A DNA stretch of 64,000 bases from Myxococcota bacterium (GCA_029251165.1 JAQXDW010000021.1:1-64000), one strand, 5' to 3'; shown: positions 34,453-43,271, counted from the first letter of the stretch. Numbers and translations: made by a program. The notes: a model not told the origin generated them from the letters alone.

Positions 34453-35441
34453 TCTCGAACGAAGCCCGAGCGGTTCACGACAGCGCGCTGATCATCGATC
34501 TGCACTGCGATCTCTTGCTGACCGACTTCTTCACCCGCCTCAACTGGGGAAAGCGTCACCGCAACCCGCTGCCGCTTGCACCGCTGATGGGGCACTGTGA
34601 CATCCCGCGGCTCAAGGAAGGCAACATCGGGGCGCTCGCCCTCGGGCTGGTCACCAACCCGCTGCGGCGTCGGAGCGGACCGGCGGCCATCTCCCGCTGC
34701 CTGGACCGCATGGACAAGGCGATCGCCCTGCACCCCACCTCCCTCGCCCGCGCGACGACCCCCGCCACGATCCGTGCCGCGCGCGAGAACGGGCAGATCG
34801 CCTGCTTCGCCGGGCTGGAGGGAGCCCATGGACTCGACGGGCGGCTGGAGCTTCTGGAGGGGCTCAAGGCCCGAGGGCTGGTGTACGTCGGGCTGGTCCA
34901 CTTCACGAAGAACTGGGCCGCTCGGCCGATGGTCGGGCGGGGCAGCTCACAGACCATCGGGCTGACGGATGAGGGTCGGGCACTGGTCGATGCGCTGAAC
35001 ACGCTGGGGATCCTGGTCGATGTGGCGCACCTGAACCGGCCGGGCGTGTTCGAGGTCTGTGCCCGCTCGACGGCGCCGGTGATCTGCTCTCATACCGCCT
35101 GCACTGCGGTCCACAGCAGCCCCCGATGCATCGACGATGCCCAGATCAAGGCAATCGCGGACACCGGCGGCGTGATCGGAGTGATCTTCGTGCCAGCGTT
35201 TATCGGACCGGGCGGCGTCGACGCCGTCGTCGCGCATCTGGAGCACATCCGCAAGATCGCCGGCGTCGGGGCGTGTGCGATCGGGACCGACTGGGAGGGA
35301 TGGGCGTACTACCCAAGCGACCTGGACAGCGCAGAGAAGATGCCGGTGCTGACCGAGGCGCTGCTGCGGAGGGGCTGGACGCCAGAAGAGGTCCTCGCGG
35401 CATACGGCGGAAACTTCATGCGGGTGCTCGAGGCCCTCTGA
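34449..35441 (+). CDS. Membrane dipeptidase family (peptidase M19)
   Basis: ATG 34449 overlaps the LuxE-LuxC stop (ATGA). The 330-residue amidohydrolase-fold enzyme carries the M19 metal ligands HCD (His19, Asp21), LEGAHG (Glu124), DVAH (His194) and SHT (His215), plus IGTDWEGW near 279. Family members cleave dipeptides, including those with D- or dehydro-residues, and some act as lactamases or acyl-amino-acid hydrolases. No signal peptide is seen, so it is probably cytoplasmic. Its tight coupling suggests release or recycling of an amino-acyl part of the pathway product. Confidence 0.88.
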   Translation: MISNEARAVHDSALIIDLHCDLLLTDFFTRLNWGKRHRNPLPLAPLMGHCDIPRLKEGNIGALALGLVTNPLRRRSGPAAISRCLDRMDKAIALHPTSLARATTPATIRAARENGQIACFAGLEGAHGLDGRLELLEGLKARGLVYVGLVHFTKNWAARPMVGRGSSQTIGLTDEGRALVDALNTLGILVDVAHLNRPGVFEVCARSTAPVICSHTACTAVHSSPRCIDDAQIKAIADTGGVIGVIFVPAFIGPGGVDAVVAHLEHIRKIAGVGACAIGTDWEGWAYYPSDLDSAEKMPVLTEALLRRGWTPEEVLAAYGGNFMRVLEAL

Positions 35442-35502
35442 GCAAGAGGGCACGGCGGCGCATGCTGGGTCCATGCAAGGCTCCAGCATGCCCCCAAGAG
35501 CG

Positions 35503-35537
35503 CAAGCGCCCTCCGGTTCTGGACCGAAGGGCGCTTG
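35503..35537. terminator. Bidirectional terminator-like hairpin
   Basis: Bases 35503-35517 pair with 35523-35537 over 15 positions with one mismatch, around the loop TCTGG. It lies between the convergent dipeptidase and sigma-factor genes and could end both transcripts. A second hairpin pairs 35461-35468 with 35483-35490 (8 bp, 14-nt loop). Confidence 0.6.
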
Positions 35538-35621
35538 TCTCAGGACGGCCACCACATGCTGAGGTGAGCGCGGTCCGACTCGATGAGGGGCACACCATGC
35601 GGCATGCTCCGGGGCGCGCCC

Positions 35622-36644
35622 TTAGGCGATGCCGCTGCGGATCGCGCTGTTCTCGCGCAGGCGGTTGAGCGCCTCGCGCTCGATCTGGCGCACGCGCTCG
35701 CGAGACAGCCCCATCTCCTTTCCGACCTCTGAGAGGGTGCGGAATTCACCATCATCCAGGCCATATCGACGGGTCAGGACGAACCGCTGGCGGTCGGTCA
35801 GGAGGCTCAGGAAGGCCTCCTCCATTCGGACCAGCTCCTGAGAGTTGATCGCGTCGACGTCTGGCTGGACCGCATCGTCATCGGAGAGAAAGCGGTCGAG
35901 GGGGCGGGGACGCGGGCCGTCATCGACAGGCTGCTCCAGCGAGATCGTGTTGCCCTGGCTGAGCAGCAGCTCGGCGCGCTCCTTGTCGATGCCGACCTCC
36001 ATCGCGAGGTCTGCGGTGGTGTACTCGACCCCGATGGACTCGAAGCGCTTCATCGCCTTGCGGAGGTTTCGAGTCTGCTCGACAGCACAGCCCGGAAGGC
36101 GAACTGGCCGGCCGGTATGGTCGATGGCTCGGGTCATCTGAGCACGGACCCACCAGCGAGCGTAGGTGGAGAAGCGGATGCCGCGGTCGGGATCGAAGCG
36201 CTTCGCGGCACGCAGGAGGCCGATGTAGCCCTCCTGGACAAGATCCTCCTCGTCCATGAACGGACCCGCGAGCTTGCGGGCCTCTCCGTGTGCGATGCGA
36301 CGGCCAGACATCGCAAGACGCCAGCGGAGGTCTTCGGCTTCACGCCAGGCGGCGACGGCAGTGCGGGAGTCGTCCCGGAGCTCTGCGTCCTTTCGTGCGG
36401 CGCGGGAGACCGCCTTCACGGCCTCTTCGAGACGATCCACCGCACCAGCGCGGGTACGCTCGGCCCGATCCGGGCGGCGCATGAGGATGTCGTCGGCAGC
36501 AGGAATACCAGCGATCGCCTCGCGGGCGATCTGCTCGGCGCGCCGGATTCGACGGGCCATCATCTTCTCTTCCTCGGCAGTCAGTCGCTCAGACACAGAG
36601 GACGAGGACGAGAAGCCGGAAGAGCGCAGGGATGAGAGAGCCAT
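35622..36644 (-). CDS. Alternative RNA polymerase sigma-70 family factor
   Basis: ATG 36644 is preceded by AGGAG; the longer frame is not protein-like. The 340-residue protein has a region 1.2-like helix (LTAEEEKMMARRIRRAEQ) and region 2 (DEEDLVQEGYIGLLRAAKRFDPDRGIRFSTYARWWVRAQ, split here only for citation). It also has region 3 and a region 4 helix-turn-helix (TLSEVGKEMGLSRERVRQIEREAL). It is like RpoS/RpoH or other non-essential group members, not the primary factor, because the long region 1.1 and non-conserved insert are absent. The N-terminal ~60 residues are Ser-rich. Its AT-rich 281-bp leader suggests elaborate control. Confidence 0.9.
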   Translation of the reverse strand: MALSSLRSSGFSSSSSVSERLTAEEEKMMARRIRRAEQIAREAIAGIPAADDILMRRPDRAERTRAGAVDRLEEAVKAVSRAARKDAELRDDSRTAVAAWREAEDLRWRLAMSGRRIAHGEARKLAGPFMDEEDLVQEGYIGLLRAAKRFDPDRGIRFSTYARWWVRAQMTRAIDHTGRPVRLPGCAVEQTRNLRKAMKRFESIGVEYTTADLAMEVGIDKERAELLLSQGNTISLEQPVDDGPRPRPLDRFLSDDDAVQPDVDAINSQELVRMEEAFLSLLTDRQRFVLTRRYGLDDGEFRTLSEVGKEMGLSRERVRQIEREALNRLRENSAIRSGIA

Positions 36645-36925
36645 GGAGGATGTTGCTCCTTGATTGCGTTCGGAAACCGCATTGGTTACGCGGATCGTGA
36701 CCAGAGAAATTGTTGAGATGGTGGTTGCAGCTGGATTGGCCGAAGTTTTGATACGGCCACACACTGAAGACAACCGCGCTGCCAATAGTTATCCGTCCGA
36801 GCTCGACAGAGGAATGTCATCTCGGCAGGCTTTATGAGGTAGTGATTTCGTCGAATTCTGGTCGCTTTGTCAAGATCGAATTGTAACGCTTCTGTTACAA
36901 GCAATTCTTTTCTCGAATCCAGGCC
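36645..36925. other. AT-rich spacer between trpS and the sigma-factor gene
   Basis: These 281 bases are clearly lower in GC than the surroundings. They contain no convincing ORF. They hold the palindrome at 36881-36900 and the promoter of the sigma-factor gene, reading on the minus strand. Confidence 0.55.
36868..36900 (-). promoter_or_regulatory. Palindrome and TTGACA box in the sigma-factor leader
   Basis: TTGTAAC (36881-36887) and GTTACAA (36894-36900) form a perfect 7-bp palindrome with a 6-nt centre. On the minus strand a consensus TTGACA (36868-36873) follows 7 nt later. No good -10 box sits 16-18 nt downstream, so a standard promoter is not proven. The palindrome could be an operator, or the end structure of the trpS transcript. 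Confidence 0.4.
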
Positions 36926-37894
36926 TCAAAGGCCAACGCCACCACGTACGCGATCCAAGGTGGCCCGAGCAGTGACTCGGGCTCTCAGGGCGCCATCGGT
37001 GAGGATATCTCTGATATCGTCCGGTCGTGCCATCAATTCATTGTAACGATCTCGTGGACTGGCCAGTCGATCGTTCATCAGCACGAACAGTTCCTGCTTG
37101 GCATGTCCATAGCCGAGACCACCCTGGCGGTAGCGGGCGGCGAGATCCTGCTGCTGCGCGGCGGTCGCGAACAGTTTGTACAGCGCAAAGACCGTGCAGG
37201 TGTCCGGATCCTTGGCTTCCTCCAGCGTCTTGGAGTCGGTCTTGATGCTCATCAGCACCTTGCGGAGCTTCTTTGGCGGCAAGAAGAGCGGGACGGTGTT
37301 GCTGTAGCTCTTCGACATCTTCTGCCCGTCGGTGCCCGGCACGACCGCGACGCTGTCCTGAATCAGCGGCTCAGGGAGCTTGAGCAGCTCTCCGTAGACG
37401 TGGTTGAGGCGCTGGGCCATGTCCCGCGCCATCTCGACATGCTGCTTCTGATCGCGGCCGACCGGCACGAGATCGGAGTCAAAGGCCAGGATGTCGGCGG
37501 CCATCAGGATGGGGTAGGTGTACAGCCCGGCGCTGACGAACTTCTTGCCCTTGGTGACGGCATCCTTGAAGGCATGCGCCTTGTCCAGCAGGCCCTTGGA
37601 GGCCATGCAGGAGAGGATCCAGGCAAGCTCTGTGACCTCCGGGACGTCCTGCTGGGTCCACAGCACGGTCTTCGTTGGATCCAGCCCCAGCGCCAGCCAG
37701 GTCGCGGCGACGTCGAGGATGCGCTGGCGGAGCAGCTCGGGGTCTCGGGAGGTCGTCAGGGCATGATAGCTGGCGATGAAGTAGTACCCTTCGCAGCTCT
37801 CCGACAGCGCCAGCGCCGGCTCGATTGCCCCGAGCCAATTTCCGACATGGGGTGTACCGCTGGGCTGGATACCGGTCAGCGCGCGCCTCTTCAT
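36926..37894 (-). CDS. trpS: Tryptophan--tRNA ligase
   Basis: ATG 37894 has a strong GAGGAGAGAGG site upstream; a GTG at 37930 would add 12 unlikely residues. The 322-residue class I synthetase starts MKRRALTGIQPSGTPHVGN, with the HIGH-equivalent PHVGN, and has the KMSKS loop as GQKMSKS. ILMAADILAF and VGRDQKQHVE are TrpRS signatures. It charges tRNA-Trp in the cytoplasm. The gene is divergent from the lipoprotein gene at 37996. Confidence 0.96.
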   Translation of the reverse strand: MKRRALTGIQPSGTPHVGNWLGAIEPALALSESCEGYYFIASYHALTTSRDPELLRQRILDVAATWLALGLDPTKTVLWTQQDVPEVTELAWILSCMASKGLLDKAHAFKDAVTKGKKFVSAGLYTYPILMAADILAFDSDLVPVGRDQKQHVEMARDMAQRLNHVYGELLKLPEPLIQDSVAVVPGTDGQKMSKSYSNTVPLFLPPKKLRKVLMSIKTDSKTLEEAKDPDTCTVFALYKLFATAAQQQDLAARYRQGGLGYGHAKQELFVLMNDRLASPRDRYNELMARPDDIRDILTDGALRARVTARATLDRVRGGVGL

Positions 37895-37995
37895 CGCCTC
37901 TCTCCTCGATTGAGCTTTCCCTTCTTGCACACCATTCCACGGACTGCAACCCGGCGGCTACAATGGAACGAGAACCCTCATGTGGAAGGTGCCTG

Positions 37996-39420
37996 ATGCG
38001 TCTATGGATGCTTCTGCCAGTGCTCGCGGTTGCCTGCGGCGACAAAGACCAATCGATCGAAGACAATGATGATGACGACAGCGACGAGACCATCGTTGAC
38101 ACCCTGGAGTGTGAGACCGACAGCGACTGCGACGGTTCAGAGATCTGTGAGACCAGCGAGTGCGTGCCCGGCGATCGCAACAACAGCGTCGACGAAGCCG
38201 AGACGCTCCTGCCAGACGACGAGAGCGGCGGCTACTTCATCAACCCATCCGGCGATGAGGACTACTTCTCGTACACCTCCGACGGCGGAGAGTTCATCCG
38301 GATCGCGATCACCAGCCCCGATGAGTCAAAGTCAGACGTCGATGTCTACGACACCTACCTCACCCTCCGCAACCCGGACCTCAGGGTCATCGCTGAGGTC
38401 GACAACTACCCCACCGGGGCAGCCCTCTCCTCAGCGGACTCCATCCTCTACGCCTACCTCGCCGAGGCTGGAACCTACACCCTGGTCGTCGAGGACAACG
38501 GGACCTACGTCGGCGAGAGCGCCTACGGCGACAACCGCTACGAGTACAGCATCGAGATCTCGACGTGGAGCAACCACACCGAGGAAGACGACGCCGCCGA
38601 CGATCCGGGCCTGGACATCGACATGGAGTCTGCGAACTCCTACTACGCCATCGGCGTGGCGCTGGAGGAAGAGGGAGACTCGGACTTCGTCGCGCTGGAT
38701 CTGCCCTACGACAACAACCGCTTCTACGTCTACGGTCAGCTCGACGTGCTCGACGGGGTCAACCCACGGGTCCAGCTGCACACCGAGGACGAGAGCACCC
38801 TGATGGATGTCTCTCCCCTCAGCGGCGGCGCGCTCGGCTACTACCCCTCCACCCAGGGCGGCGACTACATCCTGGAGCTGTCCGACGAAGACGGCGACGG
38901 CGGCGACAGCGAGTGGTTCTTCGTCTTCCTCCTCCAGGACGGCGGCGACTCTGCCAGCCCGGTCGAGGTCGAGGACAACAGCCTCGCCATCCTCGCCACT
39001 CCCCTGGAGACCTCCGAGTCCTCCAACTCCTCCGGCACCTTCACCATCAGCAACGCCCTCGGCTTTGCCGACCCCTACAAGGGCAAGGATGGCTACGAGA
39101 TCGACGAGGACTGGTACAGCATCACCGCCTTCGACGACGGCTACCTCGTCGCCTGCCTCAGCTCCTCCTACTACGGCTCCGCGATCACCCCGACCATCGC
39201 GCTCATTGATCCTGACGGCTCGACCGTGATCGAGGAGGTCACGGGCAGCGAGGATGAGTACCCAACCGCAGTGATCGAGAACGCCGAGGTGAGCAGCGGG
39301 AGCACCTACTACATCAAGGTGACGAACCCGGAAGACGCGACCGGCTCGCCGATGGAGTGGTACGAGTTCACTCTGTACGTCGCCGACTTCAGCATCGGCA
39401 GCTACGGGTGTCCTCCGTGA
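37996..39420 (+). CDS. Lipoprotein with pre-peptidase C-terminal-like (PPC) domains
   Basis: ATG 37996 opens a signal peptide with lipobox LAVAC (mature Cys about residue 15). After an Asp-rich stretch there is a small Cys-containing segment (ECETDSDCDGSEICETSEC). Then two or three beta-sandwich units follow that resemble bacterial PPC domains (EDYFSYTSDGGEFIRIAI, LAEAGTYTLVVEDNG, DEDWYSITAFDDGYLVAC). No protease domain is present. It is probably surface-exposed and adhesive or scaffold-like. A TACAAT box at 37959-37964 may be its -10 element. Confidence 0.82.
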   Translation: MRLWMLLPVLAVACGDKDQSIEDNDDDDSDETIVDTLECETDSDCDGSEICETSECVPGDRNNSVDEAETLLPDDESGGYFINPSGDEDYFSYTSDGGEFIRIAITSPDESKSDVDVYDTYLTLRNPDLRVIAEVDNYPTGAALSSADSILYAYLAEAGTYTLVVEDNGTYVGESAYGDNRYEYSIEISTWSNHTEEDDAADDPGLDIDMESANSYYAIGVALEEEGDSDFVALDLPYDNNRFYVYGQLDVLDGVNPRVQLHTEDESTLMDVSPLSGGALGYYPSTQGGDYILELSDEDGDGGDSEWFFVFLLQDGGDSASPVEVEDNSLAILATPLETSESSNSSGTFTISNALGFADPYKGKDGYEIDEDWYSITAFDDGYLVACLSSSYYGSAITPTIALIDPDGSTVIEEVTGSEDEYPTAVIENAEVSSGSTYYIKVTNPEDATGSPMEWYEFTLYVADFSIGSYGCPP

Positions 39421-39513
39421 TCGAGCAGGTGCAGGGCGCCACCTGAGGTCTGGGGCACAGGCCCCTCCTCCGCGCCCGCGCTGCCCTCACATCCGGGGGC
39501 GGCGCGTCCGCGC

Positions 39514-40530
39514 TCACATCCTCAGCACCAGCTCATCGAGCGCCTGGCGATACCGGCTGGGCGGGAGCGAGTTCAGGACCCGCCGCGCACGAAATGATCG
39601 CTGGACGAGCTGACTCCGCCCCTCCTCCATCGCACCGCTGCCCTCCAGCAGCTTCAGCAGGCGCTCAACGACTGCGGGATCGTCCGAGCGGGTCAGCTCG
39701 GTCCACAGCAGGCCAACGGCGGCGTCTCGCTCAGCGGCGAGGCTGACGGGCAGCATCGGACGACCAGAAGCCGCGCGGTCGGCGATGAGGCTCAGGCGCT
39801 CCTCGCTGTCCTGCTCGAGCATCGAGAGGTCCTCGGCGAGGTGCCAGGCGACCCCGGCATGGCGGCCATAGCGCCCCAGCGATCCAACAACCGCTGGATC
39901 GGCACCGGAGAGCCGAGCACCAGCGCGGCAGGCAAAGGCGAACACGACCCCGGTGTGGGTCTCGGCGTGGCTGATCGCCTCCGAGGCGGTCGCCGGTCGC
40001 CCCTGGAGAGACTGTGTGAGGGCGTGTCCCTCGGCCGCTTCGCGGAGGGCATCGAGGAGATCGCCGAGGACCTCAGGGCCCTCATTGCGGGTCATCTCCA
40101 GGGCACGGAGGGTGATGTGGTGTCCGCCCAGCCAGCCGACAGCCCCGCCGACCAGACGACGCGCAGCACGCCGACGACGCCCACCCTGGCGACCCAGCGC
40201 GGTGTCGTGGACTGCGATGGCGAGGTGGAGCAGCTCGACGACCACCGCCAGCTCCTCCGCCCGGCGCGGATCGGTGGGCCCGAGGCTCTGCTTTCGTGCA
40301 ACCTCTGCGGACAACAGCAGCAGCAGCGGGCGGACCCGAGGCACGCCTGGCGCGAGCTTGTGCTCGGTCGCAAAGCCCGGCGGAGCATCCGCGCCGAGAA
40401 CCAGATCACCGAAGGCCGCGTCGATGCGCACGAGCCGCTCCAGCAGCTCTCCCATGAGCCCCTCGAGCTCTCGGGGGACTCCCCGACGAAGCAGCCGACG
40501 GCTGAGTCCCGGTGCGACTTTTCCTGGCAA
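39514..40530 (-). CDS. Polyprenyl-synthase-fold protein with degenerate Asp-rich motifs
   Basis: The 338-residue all-helical protein aligns by eye with trans-isoprenyl diphosphate synthases (PGVPRVRPLLLLLSAEVA, LLHLAIAVHDTALGRQGGRRR, HTGVVFAFACRAGARLSG, GRHAGVAWHLAEDL). The first motif DDxxD is reduced to HDTALG, keeping Asp109 only. The second is AEDLSM at 232-237. The Lys of the GKT segment is His, and GD before the fifth helix is GG. These changes should remove Mg2+-diphosphate binding, so it may be a regulatory subunit or pseudoenzyme. No terpenoid gene is adjacent. Confidence 0.75.
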   Translation of the reverse strand: MPGKVAPGLSRRLLRRGVPRELEGLMGELLERLVRIDAAFGDLVLGADAPPGFATEHKLAPGVPRVRPLLLLLSAEVARKQSLGPTDPRRAEELAVVVELLHLAIAVHDTALGRQGGRRRRAARRLVGGAVGWLGGHHITLRALEMTRNEGPEVLGDLLDALREAAEGHALTQSLQGRPATASEAISHAETHTGVVFAFACRAGARLSGADPAVVGSLGRYGRHAGVAWHLAEDLSMLEQDSEERLSLIADRAASGRPMLPVSLAAERDAAVGLLWTELTRSDDPAVVERLLKLLEGSGAMEEGRSQLVQRSFRARRVLNSLPPSRYRQALDELVLRM

Positions 40531-40658
40531 GACCTGATCTCTCCATTCACAGCATCCGCTGTCAGGATTCTATAGCCCAGATGGCGGGCAGCGCCGGGGT
40601 GGACTGCGGTGAATGGTCGGGGTCGTGTGCTGAGCGGCAGGACCGCCCGGCGCGCCGA

Positions 40659-40937
40659 TCAGTAGCCGCCGGTGTCTTTCCAGGCGCCGGCGTTGGCGTA
40701 GACCATCATCGCAATGCCCGCTGCAGCGAGGATGATCGCCAGCCAGCCCTGGCCGAAGATCATGATGTCTGCGACGGTGTCGTAGCCGGTGAGGTGGTAG
40801 ACCTGCGAGGAGTGACCAACAAAGTTGCCCGCCTCATCGGCAACCCCGATCCCGCTCTGACCATTGAAGCGACCGAGCATCATGAGGATGCCAGAGCCGA
40901 TGGAGAGGCCGCCGAGGACCCAGAGTGCTTCCTTCAT
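40659..40937 (-). CDS. Small membrane protein of unknown function
   Basis: GGAGG lies 6 nt before ATG 40937. The 92-residue product has an N-terminal helix (LWVLGGLSIGSGILMMLG), a soluble loop (~25-58) with GHSSQVYHLTG, and a second helix (GQGWLAIILAAAGIAMMVYANA). Both ends would lie on the same side. I recognise no family. It is flanked by the polyprenyl-synthase homologue downstream on the same strand and by a divergent lipoprotein gene. Confidence 0.75.
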   Translation of the reverse strand: MKEALWVLGGLSIGSGILMMLGRFNGQSGIGVADEAGNFVGHSSQVYHLTGYDTVADIMIFGQGWLAIILAAAGIAMMVYANAGAWKDTGGY

Positions 40938-41109
40938 GTGAGCCTCCGAAAGGACCGCGCGTTGGGGTCCGTGGAGAGCCCCCGTAACCGATGGATCGGG
41001 GAAGCGACAAGGCCCACACCTGAGGGAGTCTCGATCTTCGGTCTGATCGCCGGGATTGTCGCACCGGTTGCCCTGTTCAGGATCACCCCTCGCGTGTCAT
41101 CCTGGGTCC

Positions 41110-41823
41110 ATGCTTCGCACCTGCGCCCTGTCCATCTTCTTGCTCTCTTCCTGCACCAACGCGCCCATCGACACCAGCGCAGTGGGTCCGTTCGAGGGAG
41201 ACGATCCCGGGGAATGCACCGACGGTGCAGACAACGATCGCGACGACTACTTCGACTGCGACGACTCCGACTGCTTCGGCAGCCCTGACTGCAGCGGCGA
41301 GGCATCCGACGCCGACGCCGACACGGATACCGACGCCGACACGGATACCGACACAGACGCCGACTACAGCGCGATCACCGTCTCCTACGTCCTGGACTGG
41401 GACATCGACGATGCGAAGTGGAGTGGGTACGGGTTCACCGACTGCACGCAGGTCTACTCTGGCAGCGGCACGGTGGTGGAGACCGAGGGACTGCGGCTCA
41501 CGTTCTTTGGTGACTGGACCCAGGACAGCTCAGACTGTGGAGACGATCTTGACGCGACGGTCTGGTACGACCCGACCACCCGTGAGGGCCACAACACCGT
41601 CTACCTGACCCCCGATCTCCGCGCGGTCGACGCCTGGGTCCTGCACGAAGATCTCTCCGACAGCACCCCAGACGGCGAGCCCTCCGATAAATTCTACATC
41701 TACGACATGGACGCCATGATCTCCGGCAGCCAGTCGGCCTACGAGGAGGACGAGGAGATTCGACTCGACGGGATCTACTACTTCGCGACCCTCCACCACG
41801 ATCTCCAGATCACCCTGGAGTAG
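41110..41823 (+). CDS. Acidic lipoprotein with Asp/Thr repeat linker
   Basis: ATG 41110 opens a leader with lipobox LLSSC (Cys ~15). An EC...DNDRDDYFDCDDSDC segment resembles half of a MopE-type unit. It is followed by a 25-residue linker of alternating Asp, Thr and Ala. The C-terminal ~145 residues are beta-rich (TVSYVLDWDIDDAKWSGYG) and have no recognised family. It is probably exported and outer-membrane bound. The upstream gap has a TGTCATCCT box but no clean promoter. Confidence 0.78.
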   Translation: MLRTCALSIFLLSSCTNAPIDTSAVGPFEGDDPGECTDGADNDRDDYFDCDDSDCFGSPDCSGEASDADADTDTDADTDTDTDADYSAITVSYVLDWDIDDAKWSGYGFTDCTQVYSGSGTVVETEGLRLTFFGDWTQDSSDCGDDLDATVWYDPTTREGHNTVYLTPDLRAVDAWVLHEDLSDSTPDGEPSDKFYIYDMDAMISGSQSAYEEDEEIRLDGIYYFATLHHDLQITLE

Positions 41824-41852
41824 CGCGCGGACATGTCACGGTGTGCAACGGC

Positions 41853-41884
41853 TTGACAACCCGAAGCGGCGTTGGTGATATCCT
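41853..41884 (+). promoter_or_regulatory. Candidate promoter for the Cys-rich lipoprotein
   Basis: A consensus TTGACA is at 41853-41858. The likely -10 is TGATAT (41876-41881, 17-bp spacer) or TATCCT (41879-41884, 20-bp spacer). Either would start transcription within a few bases of ATG 41892, implying a leaderless or nearly leaderless mRNA. Confidence 0.45.
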
Positions 41885-41891
41885 CCCCCCA

Positions 41892-42278
41892 ATGAAGCTC
41901 ATGATGTTGATCGTGCTGCTCTCCGCTTGTGATGGCGGTGAGCCCGCCACACAGACCTGCGACGAGATGGCCGCCGGCTTGAGCCGGGATCAGTGCTACC
42001 ACGACGAGATCAAGACCATCCCAGGCAGCGGCATCGAGGATGTCCTCACACGGGCTGGCCTCATCCAGGATCCGATCGTCCGGCAGGCCTCTGTGTCCGC
42101 CTGGGTGAAGGCTCACCTCAACGAAATCCCCAGAGATCGAGGGCAAGCACTGTGCCAGATGCTCGACGGCCAGGACCAGTCCTACTGTATGCGGCAGCTC
42201 TCCTCACCGCATCTCTACGAGGACCGCTCGCCTGTGGCACCCAACAACCCGAGCAACCCGCCGCCTCCGGGGAACTGA
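41892..42278 (+). pseudogene. Cys-containing lipoprotein, N-terminal part before a frameshift
   Basis: ATG 41892 starts a signal peptide with lipobox LLSAC (Cys ~11). About 75 residues with several Cys follow (CDEMAAGLSRDQCYHD), then a Pro/Asn-rich end and a stop at 42276-42278. The next frame, immediately overlapping, continues with the same kind of Pro-rich linker and more Cys-rich sequence but has no export signal of its own. Adding one G to the GGGG run at 42269-42272 joins the two parts into a single frame of about 378 residues. I therefore read this as one broken gene, or a sequencing or programmed-slippage case. Confidence 0.65.
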
Positions 42279-43027
42279 GCAACCCGCTCCCTCCTCCGGG
42301 ATCGATGCCACAGTGCGCTCCCTACGCTGGCAACGACAGCGTCTATGGCTTCTGCCTGGCGAAGTATGCTGGCGGTCTGCCCACCCTGGAGGACATGCTC
42401 CGGGTCTGCGGTGAGGCTGGAGAGTGGGAGCTTGACTGCCGGCACGGCTGGGTATCGGGTCGGATGAACAGCACCGACGAGTTCTCCACCGAGGCCCTGC
42501 TGGAGGCCTGCGGCGAGAACCCAGACTGCACCTTCGAGCTGCTCGACTTCCGTCCTGCCGACGAGCCGCTCGCACAGCTCACCCTCTGCACCCAGTACGC
42601 CGGAAAGTACGCACGGGACTGCGCCGGGCATGCCATCCAGCGGTGGTGGCTGGAGGATCCCGATGAGGAAGAGGTCAACCGCATCGCCTCCACCCCGACC
42701 CCTTACCCCGACAAGATCGGCTACTGGCTCGGGGTCAACGTGCAGTGCTACAGCAAGGGCGCCTGCGTCGGTGATCCGCACTTCGTGCTGAATTGTGAGA
42801 AGGCGGTGGAGAACTTCGCCCGGAACCCCACACGCTGCCCGCCCCGCACCAAGACCCCGATGCACCCCGGCTTCCGTCCTCAAGATCTCGCGCCCAACCA
42901 GCCCGGTCAGAACCAGCCCGGTCAGCCCATGCGTCCTCCCGGTCAGGGTGGCCACACCCAGGGCGGCCAGCCTCCGCAGCCTGGCCAGAACCAGCCCGGA
43001 ACCCCACCGCCGGTGCAGGGGCAGTAA
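42273..43027 (+). pseudogene. Cys-rich lipoprotein, C-terminal part after the frameshift
   Basis: This frame continues the lipoprotein at 41892 if one base is added near 42272. It holds a Cys-rich helical region (QCAPYAGNDSVYGFCLAKYAG, CGEAGEWELDC, CGENPDCTFEL, CTQYAGKYARDCAGHA), then a C-terminal tail of Gln, Gly and Pro repeats (NQPGQNQPGQP). As a separate gene it could start only at ATG 42305, with no signal peptide. No family recognised. The two YAG-containing segments look like internal duplicates. Confidence 0.65.
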
Positions 43028-43271
43028 GGTCCGATGCGCTGAGCACAGATCGGGAACGACGCGGATCGCGGCTCGGTCAAGAAAGAGAAGGGCTGTGCCT
43101 GCCGAAGCCGTCAGGCTGCATTACACCAGTTCAGCGACTCGCCGCGCTGGACCTCGGGTGTGCACAACCAGCGCACCAGCACAGACTCCTTGCAGCAGAC
43201 GCAGCACCCTCACCTCACCCGCTCCATGGGGAGCGCGGCTGCTCCGGTGAACCATCCACGGGCCCACAGCA

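Noticed and set aside
32350-35441. Bioluminescence operon
   Set aside because: LuxE- and LuxC-like domains are present, but there is no LuxA, LuxB, LuxD or flavin reductase gene nearby.
37895-37930. Upstream GTG start for trpS
   Set aside because: It would add 12 residues not typical of TrpRS, whereas ATG 37894 has a strong ribosome site.
41300-41370. GAC/ACG-rich repeat as a possible RTX or microsatellite element
   Set aside because: It encodes an in-frame Asp/Thr/Ala linker in a lipoprotein. The GGxGxDxUx RTX nonapeptide is absent.
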